Shown: piece by piece, positions 8,037 to 15,406 of the stretch
Position numbering within the stretch: position 1 is the stretch's first letter
Layout of the letters: every line of letters starts with the position of its first letter
From: an uncultured Collinsella sp.
GTDB taxonomy: Bacteria; Actinomycetota; Coriobacteriia; Coriobacteriales; Coriobacteriaceae
Assembly: GCA_900551665.1 (NCBI GenBank)
Contig: URWW01000017.1
Span: 1-33,059, forward strand
DNA length: 33,059 bases
Reading direction: 5' to 3'
Notes under the pieces: model-generated
Seen by the model: only the letters and a program-made list of their open reading frames with translations
What the model was told of the DNA's origin: nothing
Databases searched by the model: none
Program-made: the position numbers and the translations under genes

Positions 8037-8879
8037 TGGGCTTGGGATTGCCGAGCGGATCGCGCGGATCCGTTCCATCGTCGCGTCGAATTCGTCGCAC
8101 GTGAGGGCCTGTGGGCCGTCGGACCAGGCGTTCGCCGGGTCATCGTGCACCTCGATCTCGAGTGCGTCGGCTCCCGCCGCGCAGGCTGCGAGTGCCATTG
8201 GTCCCACGTAGCGGGCGCAACCGGTCGCATGGGAGGGGTCCGCCGCGACCGGGAGATGGGTGAGGTGATGCAGCGCCGGGATGGCGTTGAGGTCAAAGGT
8301 GTTGCGCGTGGCCGTCTCGAACGTGCGGATGCCACGCTCGCACAGGATGACTCGCTCGTTGCCCTCGCTCATGATGTATTCGGCGGCCATGAGCAGCTCT
8401 TCGAGTGTGCTTGCCATGCCGCGCTTGAGTAAGACCGGGGTCTTTGTGCGGCCGACTTCCTTGAGCAGCGCGAAGTTCTGTGCGTTTCGTGCCCCGATTT
8501 GCATGACGTCGATGCCGCGATTCACGAACAGCTCCACGTCGCGCGTGTCCATGACCTCGCTCACGATCGGCATGCCCGTTTGGGCGCGTGCCTCGAGCAA
8601 GAGGTCGAGCCCGCGCTCGCCCATGCCCTGATGGTCGTAGGGGGAGGTGCGTGGCTTGTACGCGCCGCCTCGCAGGAGTGTGGCGCCCGCCGCCTTGCAG
8701 CGCGCGGCGATGGTGAGCAGGTTGTCGCCCTCCACGGAGCAGGGGCCCGCGATGACCTGGAAGTGTCCGCCGCCGATCTTAACGCCGCCGCCGAGGTCGA
8801 TGACCGTGTCCTCGGGGTGCGAGGCGCGGTCGACCTTTCGCTGCGGCTTTGCCGCATGTGCGTGCGAGATCGCGATCAT
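8025..8879 (-). CDS. aroF: 3-deoxy-7-phosphoheptulonate (DAHP) synthase, class I-beta
   Basis: Condenses PEP and erythrose 4-phosphate, the committed step of the pathway. 284 aa. TIM-barrel motifs: AGPCSVEG (metal-binding Cys), RGGAYKPRTSPYDHQG, QIGARNAQNFALLK, LLKRGMASTLEE and DPSHATG near the C-terminus. The type is the KDO8P-synthase-like class I-beta. Only about 33 residues precede the barrel, so there is no room for the N-terminal ferredoxin-like (Thermotoga) or chorismate mutase (Bacillus) regulatory domain. If the enzyme is feedback-regulated, this must come from a separate protein. The start at 8879 has AAAGGGG just upstream. It is the first gene of the aro operon. Confidence 0.95.
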   Translation of the reverse strand: MIAISHAHAAKPQRKVDRASHPEDTVIDLGGGVKIGGGHFQVIAGPCSVEGDNLLTIAARCKAAGATLLRGGAYKPRTSPYDHQGMGERGLDLLLEARAQTGMPIVSEVMDTRDVELFVNRGIDVMQIGARNAQNFALLKEVGRTKTPVLLKRGMASTLEELLMAAEYIMSEGNERVILCERGIRTFETATRNTFDLNAIPALHHLTHLPVAADPSHATGCARYVGPMALAACAAGADALEIEVHDDPANAWSDGPQALTCDEFDATMERIRAIRSAIPSPRGE

Positions 8880-8982
8880 GGAGCCCCTTTCGTTTACGTT
8901 GCAAGTTGCGCCCGGCATAGCCGGACTGACTGACCCCAACGAGTGTACCCCACCGTCCCGACGGGGTTTGCGGCTCGCGTGT

Positions 8983-8988
8983 ATTAGA
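8983..8988 (-). promoter_or_regulatory. aroF: Possible -10 element of the aro operon
   Basis: On the minus strand, TCTAAT matches TATAAT in five of six positions, about 100 nt upstream of the aroF start. No good -35 lies at 16-18 nt. The 5' leader would contain two short perfect stems, CCGTC/GACGG and CCGGC-ATA-GCCGG (near 8911-8925). There is no obvious Trp- or Phe-rich leader peptide. Weak call. Confidence 0.25.
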
Positions 8989-9074
8989 GTAGAGACTACA
9001 GAACGGCAGTACCGAGCCCGGGGTTGCGTTTTTGAAAGATTGGCAAAGAGCATCAGTCCGTCCCCTCACTTGGG

Positions 9075-9080
9075 TATAAT
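9075..9080 (+). promoter_or_regulatory. -10 element of the tRNA-Arg promoter
   Basis: Exact TATAAT 12 nt upstream of the tRNA 5' end. Transcription would start near 9087. No clear -35 is seen at standard spacing; TTGGCA at 9040-9045 is too far away (29 nt). Confidence 0.6.
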
Positions 9081-9092
9081 GCAATCCGTCGC

Positions 9093-9169
9093 GCGCCATT
9101 AGCTCAGTGGATTAGAGCGTCTGCCTCCGGAGCAGAAGGCCGTAGGTTCGAACCCTATATGGCGCACCA
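9093..9169 (+). tRNA. tRNA-Arg(CCG)
   Basis: 77-nt cloverleaf. Acceptor GCGCCAT (9093-9099) pairs with ATGGCGC (9159-9165); discriminator A; CCA is encoded (9167-9169). The D arm contains AGCTCAGTGGATTAGAGC. The anticodon stem is TCTGC/GCAGA (9120-9124 / 9132-9136) with loop CTCCGGA, so the anticodon is CCG (9127-9129), reading the Arg codon CGG. The T arm carries GGTTCGAACC. No integrase or duplicated 3' end lies nearby, so there is no sign of use as an integration site. Confidence 0.96.
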
Positions 9170-9179
9170 ACAAACATCC

Positions 9180-9196
9180 TCGGGCTTTGAGCCCGA
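9180..9196 (+). terminator. Short hairpin after the tRNA
   Basis: Perfect 7-bp stem TCGGGCT/AGCCCGA with a TTG loop, ten nt after the tRNA CCA. Only a weak T content follows (ATCCTTATG). It is a possible tRNA terminator or processing stop. Confidence 0.45.
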
Positions 9197-9221
9197 ATCC
9201 TTATGGGTCGCGGGCGGTTTC

Positions 9222-9254
9222 GCACGTGGCCTTTCTTGTAACCAGGCAGCGTGC
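9222..9254 (+). promoter_or_regulatory. Extended hairpin in the leader of the P-type ATPase gene
   Basis: GCACGTGGCCT (9222-9232) pairs with AGGCAGCGTGC (9244-9254): eleven positions with one mismatch and one G-U pair, and an 11-nt loop. It ends 19 nt before the ATPase ATG and just before its ribosome site. It could be a cis-regulatory leader or simply a stable spacer. Function is inferred only from position. Confidence 0.35.
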
Positions 9255-9273
9255 GCTGCGGAACGGATCGGTT

Positions 9274-12105
9274 ATGGGTATTGCAAGCAAAGGCGTGTCC
9301 CCGGACGAGCGCGCCACTGTCGAGTTCGACACGCGCGGCTTGACGTCATCCGAGGTCGCCGAGCGCGTCGCGCAGGGCAAGGTCAACGTCAACACCGAGC
9401 TCAAGACCAAGTCGGTCAAGGAACTCGTCATCGAGAACACCTGCACCCTGTTCAACCTGATCAATATCATCCTGGCCGCGCTCGTCATCTTGACTGGCGC
9501 CTGGAAGAACCTGACCTTCCTTGGGGTCGTGCTCCTCAACACGGGCATCGGCATCGTGCAGGCCCTGCGCTCCAAGCGCATGGTGGACAAGCTCACGCTG
9601 CTCGCCTCGAAGTGCGCCGTCGCGGTTCGCGACGATCGGGAGGTCGAACTCCAGCTCGACGAGCTCGTCCTCGACGACCTGATCCGCCTGGGCAGGGGAG
9701 ACCAGATCCCGGCCGACGCGGTCGTTGTCTCGGGCGAGTGCCACGTGAACGAGAGCCTGCTCACCGGCGAGAGCGACGCGATCCACAAGCGTCCCGGCGA
9801 TGAGCTCATGAGCGGCAGCTTCATCGACGCGGGTCTCGTGTACGCACGCGTGATCCATGTCGGTGCCGACAACTACGTCGCTCGCATCAACAACGAGGCG
9901 AAGTACGTCAAGAAGGTCAACTCTGAAATCATGAACGCGCTGAACGCCATCGTGCGGTTTGCCAGCGTCCTCATGGTGCCCATCGGTCTCGCACTGTTCT
10001 ATTCGAGTGTCCACAGCTCCTATCAGTCCTGGTGCGCGCTTGATCCCAATTCTTCCTCCACGCTTGCCTCGTGGGTCGCCTCGGGCGATTCGTGGGGTGC
10101 CATCTCGTCGGCCATCCTCTCCACGGTGGGTGCGCTGCTCGGCATGATCCCGCAGGGACTGGTGCTCCTCACCTCCTCCGTGCTCGCCATCGCGACCATT
10201 CGCCTCGCGCGCCGCAAGGTGCTCGCGCAGCAGCTCTATTGCATCGAGACGCTCGCCCGCGTGGACGTGCTCTGCCTGGACAAGACCGGCACGATCACCT
10301 CGGGTCATATGGAGGTCGAGGGCGTGTACGTGGCCGACGACCTCGGCGGGGCCGAGCCTGCGGAGGCCCTCGACGCCGATCACATCGATTCCGCGTCGCA
10401 GCGGATGCACGCTGCACTCTCTGGCATCGCCCGTGCCACGTCGGACGATGCGAACGAGACCTGCACGGCGGTCCTTGCGCACTATCGCGACCTCGCCAGT
10501 GCACCCGAGGCCCAGCGCGTCATCGCCTTCTCCTCCGCCAAGAAGTGGAGCGGCGCGCAGCTCACGGGCGGTGCGTTCGGCTCGGATTCGGTCGCGTGCG
10601 TCATGGGCGCCTCGCAGTTCGTGCTCACGCCGGATGTCTTCGCTCGTTTTGAGGGGCGCGTCGCCGTGCTCGCGTCGCTTTGCCGTGTGCTGGTGGTTGC
10701 CGAGGTCGACGGATTCACCGATGAGGGCGATATCATCGGCGAACCCCGTCCCTTGGGCTTTGTGACCATCCGCGATGAGATTCGTTCGTCCGCGGCGGAC
10801 ACCATCCGCTATTTCTGCGAGCAGGGCGTCACCCTCAATGTCATTTCCGGTGACGACCCGCGTACGGTCTCGACCATCGCGCGCACGGTCGGCATCCCCG
10901 GGGCCGATAGGTGTGTGGACGCAACCACGCTCGATACGCCCGGCAAGGTGGACGCCGCGGTCGATCGCTATCACGTCTTCGGCCGTGTGACCCCGCAGCA
11001 GAAGCGCGAGCTCGTCAACGCGTTGCAGCGCCGCGGTCATACGGTCGCCATGACGGGCGACGGCGTGAACGACGTGCTGGCCCTCAAAGAGGCCGATTGC
11101 TCGGTTGCCATGGCCGCGGGTTCTGACGCTGCGCGCAACGTCGCCGAGATCGTGCTCGTCGATAACGATTTCGCGGCCATGCCCGAGGTCGTCGCCGAGG
11201 GGCGTCGCTCCATCAACAACCTGCAGCGCTCGGCTGCGCTGTTCCTCACCAAGACCCTGTTCTCGATGGGCCTGGCCGCGCTATGCATCTTCGTGCCGCC
11301 CTATCCCTTCCAGCCCATCACGATGACGCTCATCAATTTCTATTGCATCGGCTTCCCGAGCTTTGTCTTGGCGCTCGAGCCCAACACGGCGCGTGTGCGC
11401 GGCAACTTCCTGGCGAACGTCCTTAAGCGCGCCCTCCCCGCGAGTGCGGGTGTGTTGGCCGGTTCGATCCTGTGCATGGGGGCCGCCGCGCTCTTTGGGT
11501 ATTCCGAGGCGATGCTCTCCACGATGTGCCTCATCACCGCGTGTGCCGTGGGCGTCTACCTCATCTGGCGCATCTCGGTGCCCTTCACGCCGCTTCGCCG
11601 CGCCGTGTTCGTGTTCGTCATCGTGGGACTTGCGATCGGTGTTGTCGGGTTCCCCGGATTCTTTTCGATTGCCCGCCTCAAGCTCATTCCCGCCCTGCTC
11701 GGCGCCCTGTTCGCCGCCGTGGGATGTCTGTTGTTCTCCTGGCTCACCGACATGCTCGAGCGCTCGCCCGAGAAGACGAGCAAGCTTGCCAGCGGCTTCG
11801 GACGTGGCGTGCGGGTGAGCGTGCGCGGGCGTTCCGGCGGGCGCAAGGTCACCTCCACGGGTTCGAGTGCCCGTCGCGCCTTCGACCGTGCTCGCGAGAA
11901 GTTCGCGCGCCGGAAGGCCGACGCCTCCGCCCGCGCCGCCGCCGAGGCGGATTCGCCCGAGGTTGCAACTTCTGCCGCCCGTCGGGAGAGCGTGAAGACC
12001 GCGGTCAGAGCTTCGCCCGGACGCAAAAAACGCTATCGTGTTGAGCAGGCCAACGGCGGCATCCGCGTGCGGATGCCCAAGACCAAGCGGAAGAAGGACC
12101 ATTGA
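9274..12105 (+). CDS. Cation-transporting P-type ATPase, CtpE-like
   Basis: 943-aa membrane pump of the HAD-type P-ATPase superfamily. The N-terminus (GLTSSEVAERVAQGKVNVN, then FNLINIILAALVILTG) resembles mycobacterial CtpE, implicated in Ca2+ uptake. Visible elements: actuator TGES (164-167), M4 motif PQGL (293-296), phosphorylation site DKTGT with D336, nucleotide-domain KKWSGAQL, hinge TGDGVND (594-600), then six C-terminal membrane helices. Most relatives have PEGL in M4; the Glu-to-Gln change lies at an ion-coordinating position of Ca2+ pumps, so the substrate should not be assumed. After the last helix a basic cytoplasmic tail of about 110 residues (R, K, A, S rich) is added. I chose the ATG at 9274 because the family N-terminus begins soon after; the ribosome site (GGAACGGA) is mediocre. 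The stop overlaps the next gene's TTG start. Confidence 0.88.
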   Translation: MGIASKGVSPDERATVEFDTRGLTSSEVAERVAQGKVNVNTELKTKSVKELVIENTCTLFNLINIILAALVILTGAWKNLTFLGVVLLNTGIGIVQALRSKRMVDKLTLLASKCAVAVRDDREVELQLDELVLDDLIRLGRGDQIPADAVVVSGECHVNESLLTGESDAIHKRPGDELMSGSFIDAGLVYARVIHVGADNYVARINNEAKYVKKVNSEIMNALNAIVRFASVLMVPIGLALFYSSVHSSYQSWCALDPNSSSTLASWVASGDSWGAISSAILSTVGALLGMIPQGLVLLTSSVLAIATIRLARRKVLAQQLYCIETLARVDVLCLDKTGTITSGHMEVEGVYVADDLGGAEPAEALDADHIDSASQRMHAALSGIARATSDDANETCTAVLAHYRDLASAPEAQRVIAFSSAKKWSGAQLTGGAFGSDSVACVMGASQFVLTPDVFARFEGRVAVLASLCRVLVVAEVDGFTDEGDIIGEPRPLGFVTIRDEIRSSAADTIRYFCEQGVTLNVISGDDPRTVSTIARTVGIPGADRCVDATTLDTPGKVDAAVDRYHVFGRVTPQQKRELVNALQRRGHTVAMTGDGVNDVLALKEADCSVAMAAGSDAARNVAEIVLVDNDFAAMPEVVAEGRRSINNLQRSAALFLTKTLFSMGLAALCIFVPPYPFQPITMTLINFYCIGFPSFVLALEPNTARVRGNFLANVLKRALPASAGVLAGSILCMGAAALFGYSEAMLSTMCLITACAVGVYLIWRISVPFTPLRRAVFVFVIVGLAIGVVGFPGFFSIARLKLIPALLGALFAAVGCLLFSWLTDMLERSPEKTSKLASGFGRGVRVSVRGRSGGRKVTSTGSSARRAFDRAREKFARRKADASARAAAEADSPEVATSAARRESVKTAVRASPGRKKRYRVEQANGGIRVRMPKTKRKKDH

Positions 12106-13244
12106 TCTGCCCCATCTGCAACGCTTCCATTTCCGATGATTCGAGCACGTGCCCCGCGTGCGGCGCCGACCTGTCGCCGCGCCCCGCTTCCGCGCGCGCC
12201 GATTTCATTTTTTGCGAGGGCTGCGGTGCGCGCCTGGGCGACCAGGACCGCACGTGCCCCAAATGCGGCCGGCCCGCTCCGGGCATCCTCTCTGAGCAGT
12301 CCGCCGCTTCCGACCTCGCTGCGGGTCGCACCGCGAGCTTCCCGCGCCTGACCGCCGAGATGATCGCCGGCGCGGTGCCGGCCCCGAGTGCCTCCACGAG
12401 CTCTGCTGCTCCTCGCGACGAACAGGCGACGAGCGTCCTGGATGGCGACGAGCTCTCCGCCGCGCAGGCGCCCTCGGCTTCGCGTTCCGCAGCGCCGCGT
12501 CCGCGGCCCGTCGTGAGCGATGACGACCTCGCGCGTGGGGACGATGCCTACGCCAAGGCGCGCCGCCCCCGTTGGGTTGCTCCGCTTGTCGCGGTGCTCC
12601 TCCTTGGGGCCGTTGGCGTGTTCGTCGCGACCGACCCGCTGGGCGTGATGCCCGGTATCGTCGAGTCCTTCGATCGAGCTGCGAGCGAGATGTACCCGAG
12701 CCGCCAGGTGGCCGAGAAGGGCCCCGCCGACGATTCCGCCGCCGGGGCGGGGGAGACGGGGACCGGGGAGGCCGACAACGCCCACGTGCTCTCCGAGCCC
12801 GAGGCCTTCCAGCTGCTCTCCGCTGTGTATGCCGAGATTACGTCGTATCAGGACGCCCTGGGCCCGGTGATCGAGACCTTCAATGGGCAATATCTCATCA
12901 AGGACTTCGATCAGCGCTCACAGGCTTCCCAGGGCGCGTATGACCTGCGTTCGACCATCCAGCAGACCCTGGATGAGCTCGACTCCCTGCGCCTTGCCGA
13001 GAACACGGCGTATGCCGAGGACGTCGAGCACCTCAAGCAGCTTGCCACGTGGATGTACAACCGCGTCGACGTGCTGTGTAAATCTTGGGATGTTTCGCTC
13101 GCGGTTCCGCAGGGAGAGCGTCCGGCCGACCACCAGGACGAGATCCTCGCGCCTTTGCGCGAGGTGGCCATGGATGATGGCCGCGCCGTCGACGTCATCG
13201 AGTACGAGAAGAACGTCGCCGCGTGGAAACCCGTCGAAAAGTAA
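12102..13244 (+). CDS. Membrane-anchored double zinc-ribbon protein of unknown function
   Basis: 380 aa, family not recognised beyond its domains. Two zinc ribbons at the N-terminus: C3/C6/C17/C20 and C38/C41/C52/C55. Then an Ala/Ser/Pro-rich linker, one membrane helix at about 158-177 (WVAPLVAVLLLGAVGVFVAT), and an acidic, helical extracytoplasmic part of about 200 residues. There is no signal peptidase site, so it should be bitopic with the ribbons in the cytoplasm. It starts at a TTG that overlaps the ATPase stop (TTGA, 12102-12105), with AAGGA four bases before it, so its translation is coupled to the pump. That pairing suggests a partner or regulator of the ATPase, but this is inference from position only. 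Confidence 0.8.
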   Translation: MICPICNASISDDSSTCPACGADLSPRPASARADFIFCEGCGARLGDQDRTCPKCGRPAPGILSEQSAASDLAAGRTASFPRLTAEMIAGAVPAPSASTSSAAPRDEQATSVLDGDELSAAQAPSASRSAAPRPRPVVSDDDLARGDDAYAKARRPRWVAPLVAVLLLGAVGVFVATDPLGVMPGIVESFDRAASEMYPSRQVAEKGPADDSAAGAGETGTGEADNAHVLSEPEAFQLLSAVYAEITSYQDALGPVIETFNGQYLIKDFDQRSQASQGAYDLRSTIQQTLDELDSLRLAENTAYAEDVEHLKQLATWMYNRVDVLCKSWDVSLAVPQGERPADHQDEILAPLREVAMDDGRAVDVIEYEKNVAAWKPVEK

Positions 13245-13254
13245 GGTTCATGCC

Positions 13255-13277
13255 CCCGCCCGCCGCGTGCGGGCGGG
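13255..13277 (+). terminator. G+C-rich hairpin without T run
   Basis: Perfect 9-bp stem CCCGCCCGC (13255-13263) / GCGGGCGGG (13269-13277), loop CGCGT, ten nt after the zinc-ribbon gene stop. The following bases (CCGCGTTAGG) lack a T tract. It may mark the 3' end of the ATPase/zinc-ribbon mRNA. Confidence 0.5.
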
Positions 13278-13332
13278 CCGCGTTAGGCGTGGTAAGATAA
13301 GTTCTATATGCACGTACGTTAGGGGGAGACTC

Positions 13333-13872
13333 ATGTTCTTCAAGAAGACCCGCACGCCCGAGTACCAGCTCGTCGGCGATGAGAGCGCCATCATCGAGAC
13401 CTCGCAGGGCACCATCCGCGTCAAGCTCGATTGCGCAGGCGCCCCGATTCATGTCGCGAACTTCTGCGAGCTGTCCGTGATGGGGTTCTATGACGGCCTC
13501 AAGTTCCATCGCTACGTCCCCGGTTTTGTGATCCAGGGCGGTTGCCCCAACACGCGCGACATGACCTGCGCGCAGGTCGCCGCGGGCCAGATGGGTCCCG
13601 ACGGACAGCCCGGTACCGGCGGTCCCGGCTGGAACATCCAGGAGGAGTTTTCCACCAACCCGAACAACAGCCACGAGGACGGCGCTCTTGCGATGGCCCG
13701 CTCCATGGACCCTAATTCCGCGGGCTCCCAGTTCTACTTCTGCCTGGGTCCGCAGCACAACCTCGATTCGGGTTACACCGTGTTCGGATCGACCATCGAG
13801 GGCAAGGACGTCATCGGTCGTCTGCGCGCGGGTGACGAGATCATTCACATCGAGATTGCCCACGAGGGCTAA
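13333..13872 (+). CDS. Peptidyl-prolyl cis-trans isomerase, cyclophilin type
   Basis: 179 aa. Catalyses proline isomerisation in protein folding. Core motifs: KFHRYVPGFVIQGG (H-R, F and Q of the active site), ALAMARSMDPNSAGSQFYF (family MANAGPNTNGSQFF) and GYTVFGSTIEGKDVI. At the places of CypA W121 and H126 it has N and Y, a frequent bacterial deviation that usually lowers cyclosporin binding. There is no signal peptide (MFFKKTRTPEY), so it is probably cytoplasmic. The start at 13333 follows AGGGGGAG; the long open frame reaching further upstream overlaps the zinc-ribbon gene and is not used. It lies after a G+C-rich hairpin, so it probably starts a new unit with the following TPR gene (47-nt gap). 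Confidence 0.92.
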   Translation: MFFKKTRTPEYQLVGDESAIIETSQGTIRVKLDCAGAPIHVANFCELSVMGFYDGLKFHRYVPGFVIQGGCPNTRDMTCAQVAAGQMGPDGQPGTGGPGWNIQEEFSTNPNNSHEDGALAMARSMDPNSAGSQFYFCLGPQHNLDSGYTVFGSTIEGKDVIGRLRAGDEIIHIEIAHEG

Positions 13873-13919
13873 CGCACATCGCCGATCGCGCATCATCTGC
13901 ACGCGTTGAAGGAGTACAC

Positions 13920-15302
13920 GTGAACGCTCAAGTTTTGGAACAGGCCCGCAATGCCTATCGCGTCGGCGATTTCGCCGCCGCCGCCCAGCTGTTCGCCGCC
14001 GCTAAGGAGGAATCCGAGATTTGCGGCGAGGTCGATCATCTTCGGGGCAACTCGCTCATGCGGCTCGGCCGCTATGTCGAGGCCGCGTCGGCGTACGGCA
14101 GCGCGTTGCTCGATGGCGCATATGGAAAGCGCGGCGCGCTGTTGACCAATCAGGGCAAGGCCCTCGTCGCCTCGGGCGATCTTGCGGGCGCCGTCTCATC
14201 GTTCTCCGCCGCCACGCAGGATGCGAGCTACGCAACGCCCTACAAGGCGTATCTGGGTCTCGGCGGCGCGCTTGAGAAACTCGGTAACCTCACTGAGGCC
14301 GGGGTCGCGTATCGACAGGCGGCCATCGATGGAACCAATCCGGCACCCGCCGGAGCCCTTGCGAGCTTGGGAGCTTGCTTCGTCGCGCTTCAACGTCCCG
14401 AGGACGCCATCGAGTCCTATCGCACGGCGCTTGATTTCGTCGGTCCGCGCGACGATGTGAGCGCCATCAACGCGGGGCTCGGTTGTGCCTACGTCGCGGC
14501 CAATCGATTCAGCGACGGCCTCGACGCCTTCACCGCGGCCACGGCTGACGGCGTGTATCAGCTGACCGCCGACCAGGCGGCCGCTCGCGATCGCGCGCAC
14601 GACGCCCTCTCGGCTTCGGCCGCCATGTCCCCCGCCACCGGAGCTCTCGAGACCGGGGTGGATCCCCTCGACCCGCTCGGTCAGTCTGGCAACTTCATGC
14701 CCGATCCGTCCGACACCGGTTTCTTCACCCTTTCGGAGAGCGAGATGGTCCAGCAGGACCGAGCCGAGGCAAAGGTGCGTCGCAAGCATCGTCATGTCGG
14801 CCTTAAGGTTTTCATAGTGATCCTCCTCATCGTCATCATCGCCGGTGGCGGCCTTGCGTTCGCCTATACGCGTGGATTCGGCTACCCCTCGCAGCAGGAT
14901 ACCCTCACCAATCTGTTCGAGGCAGCCTCCGATGGTGCCGACGCGACTGAATTCCTCGCGTCGGGACTTGACGAGAGCCAGCGCTCGGTCATCGTCGCCT
15001 CCATCCCGCAGGATTCCACGGCGACCATCGAGGGCATGGATGCGGGCATGAGCGAGACCAAGGCGACGGTCAAGGTCGCCCTCAAGCAGGGTGGCGAGAT
15101 GACGTATGAGGTCGACTTCGTCCGCGAGGGCCTAGGATGGGTCGTTTCCTCGATCGTGACCGACTTCAACGTGTCTGGCAATGTCGGCGCTGCCGATGTC
15201 GATGACGATCGTCCCGTCGAAGAGGCTCCCGCCGAGGATCAGTCGGCCGATGGCTCGACTACCGACGCCGATGCCATCCCCGCTGAGGGCGATCAGCAGT
15301 AG
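13920..15302 (+). CDS. Membrane-anchored TPR-repeat protein of unknown function
   Basis: 460 aa from GTG at 13920, set by GAAGGAG (13908-13914). Residues 1 to about 230 are helical pairs with TPR-like spacing (ARNAYRVGDFAAAAQLFAAA; AGVAYRQAAIDGTNPAPAG; AIESYRTALDF), a protein-interaction platform. After a linker, a basic patch (RRKHRH) precedes one membrane helix at about 296-316, which places the TPRs in the cytoplasm. The extracytoplasmic C-terminal domain (about 320-425) is small and mixed alpha/beta, reminiscent of NTF2-like or DUF4878-type domains (EMTYEVDFVREGLGWVV), and ends in an acidic tail. It lies directly upstream of mreB, which suggests, without proving, a role in the envelope. 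Same overall build as the zinc-ribbon protein at 12102. Confidence 0.82.
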   Translation: MNAQVLEQARNAYRVGDFAAAAQLFAAAKEESEICGEVDHLRGNSLMRLGRYVEAASAYGSALLDGAYGKRGALLTNQGKALVASGDLAGAVSSFSAATQDASYATPYKAYLGLGGALEKLGNLTEAGVAYRQAAIDGTNPAPAGALASLGACFVALQRPEDAIESYRTALDFVGPRDDVSAINAGLGCAYVAANRFSDGLDAFTAATADGVYQLTADQAAARDRAHDALSASAAMSPATGALETGVDPLDPLGQSGNFMPDPSDTGFFTLSESEMVQQDRAEAKVRRKHRHVGLKVFIVILLIVIIAGGGLAFAYTRGFGYPSQQDTLTNLFEAASDGADATEFLASGLDESQRSVIVASIPQDSTATIEGMDAGMSETKATVKVALKQGGEMTYEVDFVREGLGWVVSSIVTDFNVSGNVGAADVDDDRPVEEAPAEDQSADGSTTDADAIPAEGDQQ

Positions 15303-15327
15303 TTTCCATGGATGGGCGGTGCGTTTT

Positions 15328-15351
15328 GCGCTCCCCATTGGGTTGGAGCGC
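15328..15351 (+). promoter_or_regulatory. Hairpin upstream of mreB
   Basis: Perfect 7-bp stem GCGCTCC (15328-15334) / GGAGCGC (15345-15351), 10-nt loop, 26 nt after the TPR gene stop. No T run. A possible -10 TACACT (15362-15367) with TTGGGT 18 nt upstream overlaps its loop and right arm, so the site may combine termination or processing with an mreB promoter. Weak. Confidence 0.35.
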
Positions 15352-15406
15352 TGGCGAACGTTACACTTTTGCCCAACGATCCCAAGAGTTTGACGTAGGA
15401 GCAGGC

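Noticed and set aside
9093..9273. tRNA-Arg as an integration site for a mobile element
   Set aside because: No integrase, no repeat of the tRNA 3' end and housekeeping-like genes on both sides.
9187..9273. Longer N-terminus for the ATPase starting at 9187
   Set aside because: The extra 29 codons cross the tRNA-proximal hairpin and the leader hairpin, have no ribosome site and look unlike the family N-terminus.
9346..11040. 564-codon minus-strand frame opposite the P-type ATPase
   Set aside because: Antisense shadow caused by G/C-rich third positions; the plus strand carries all ATPase motifs, and the minus frame has none.
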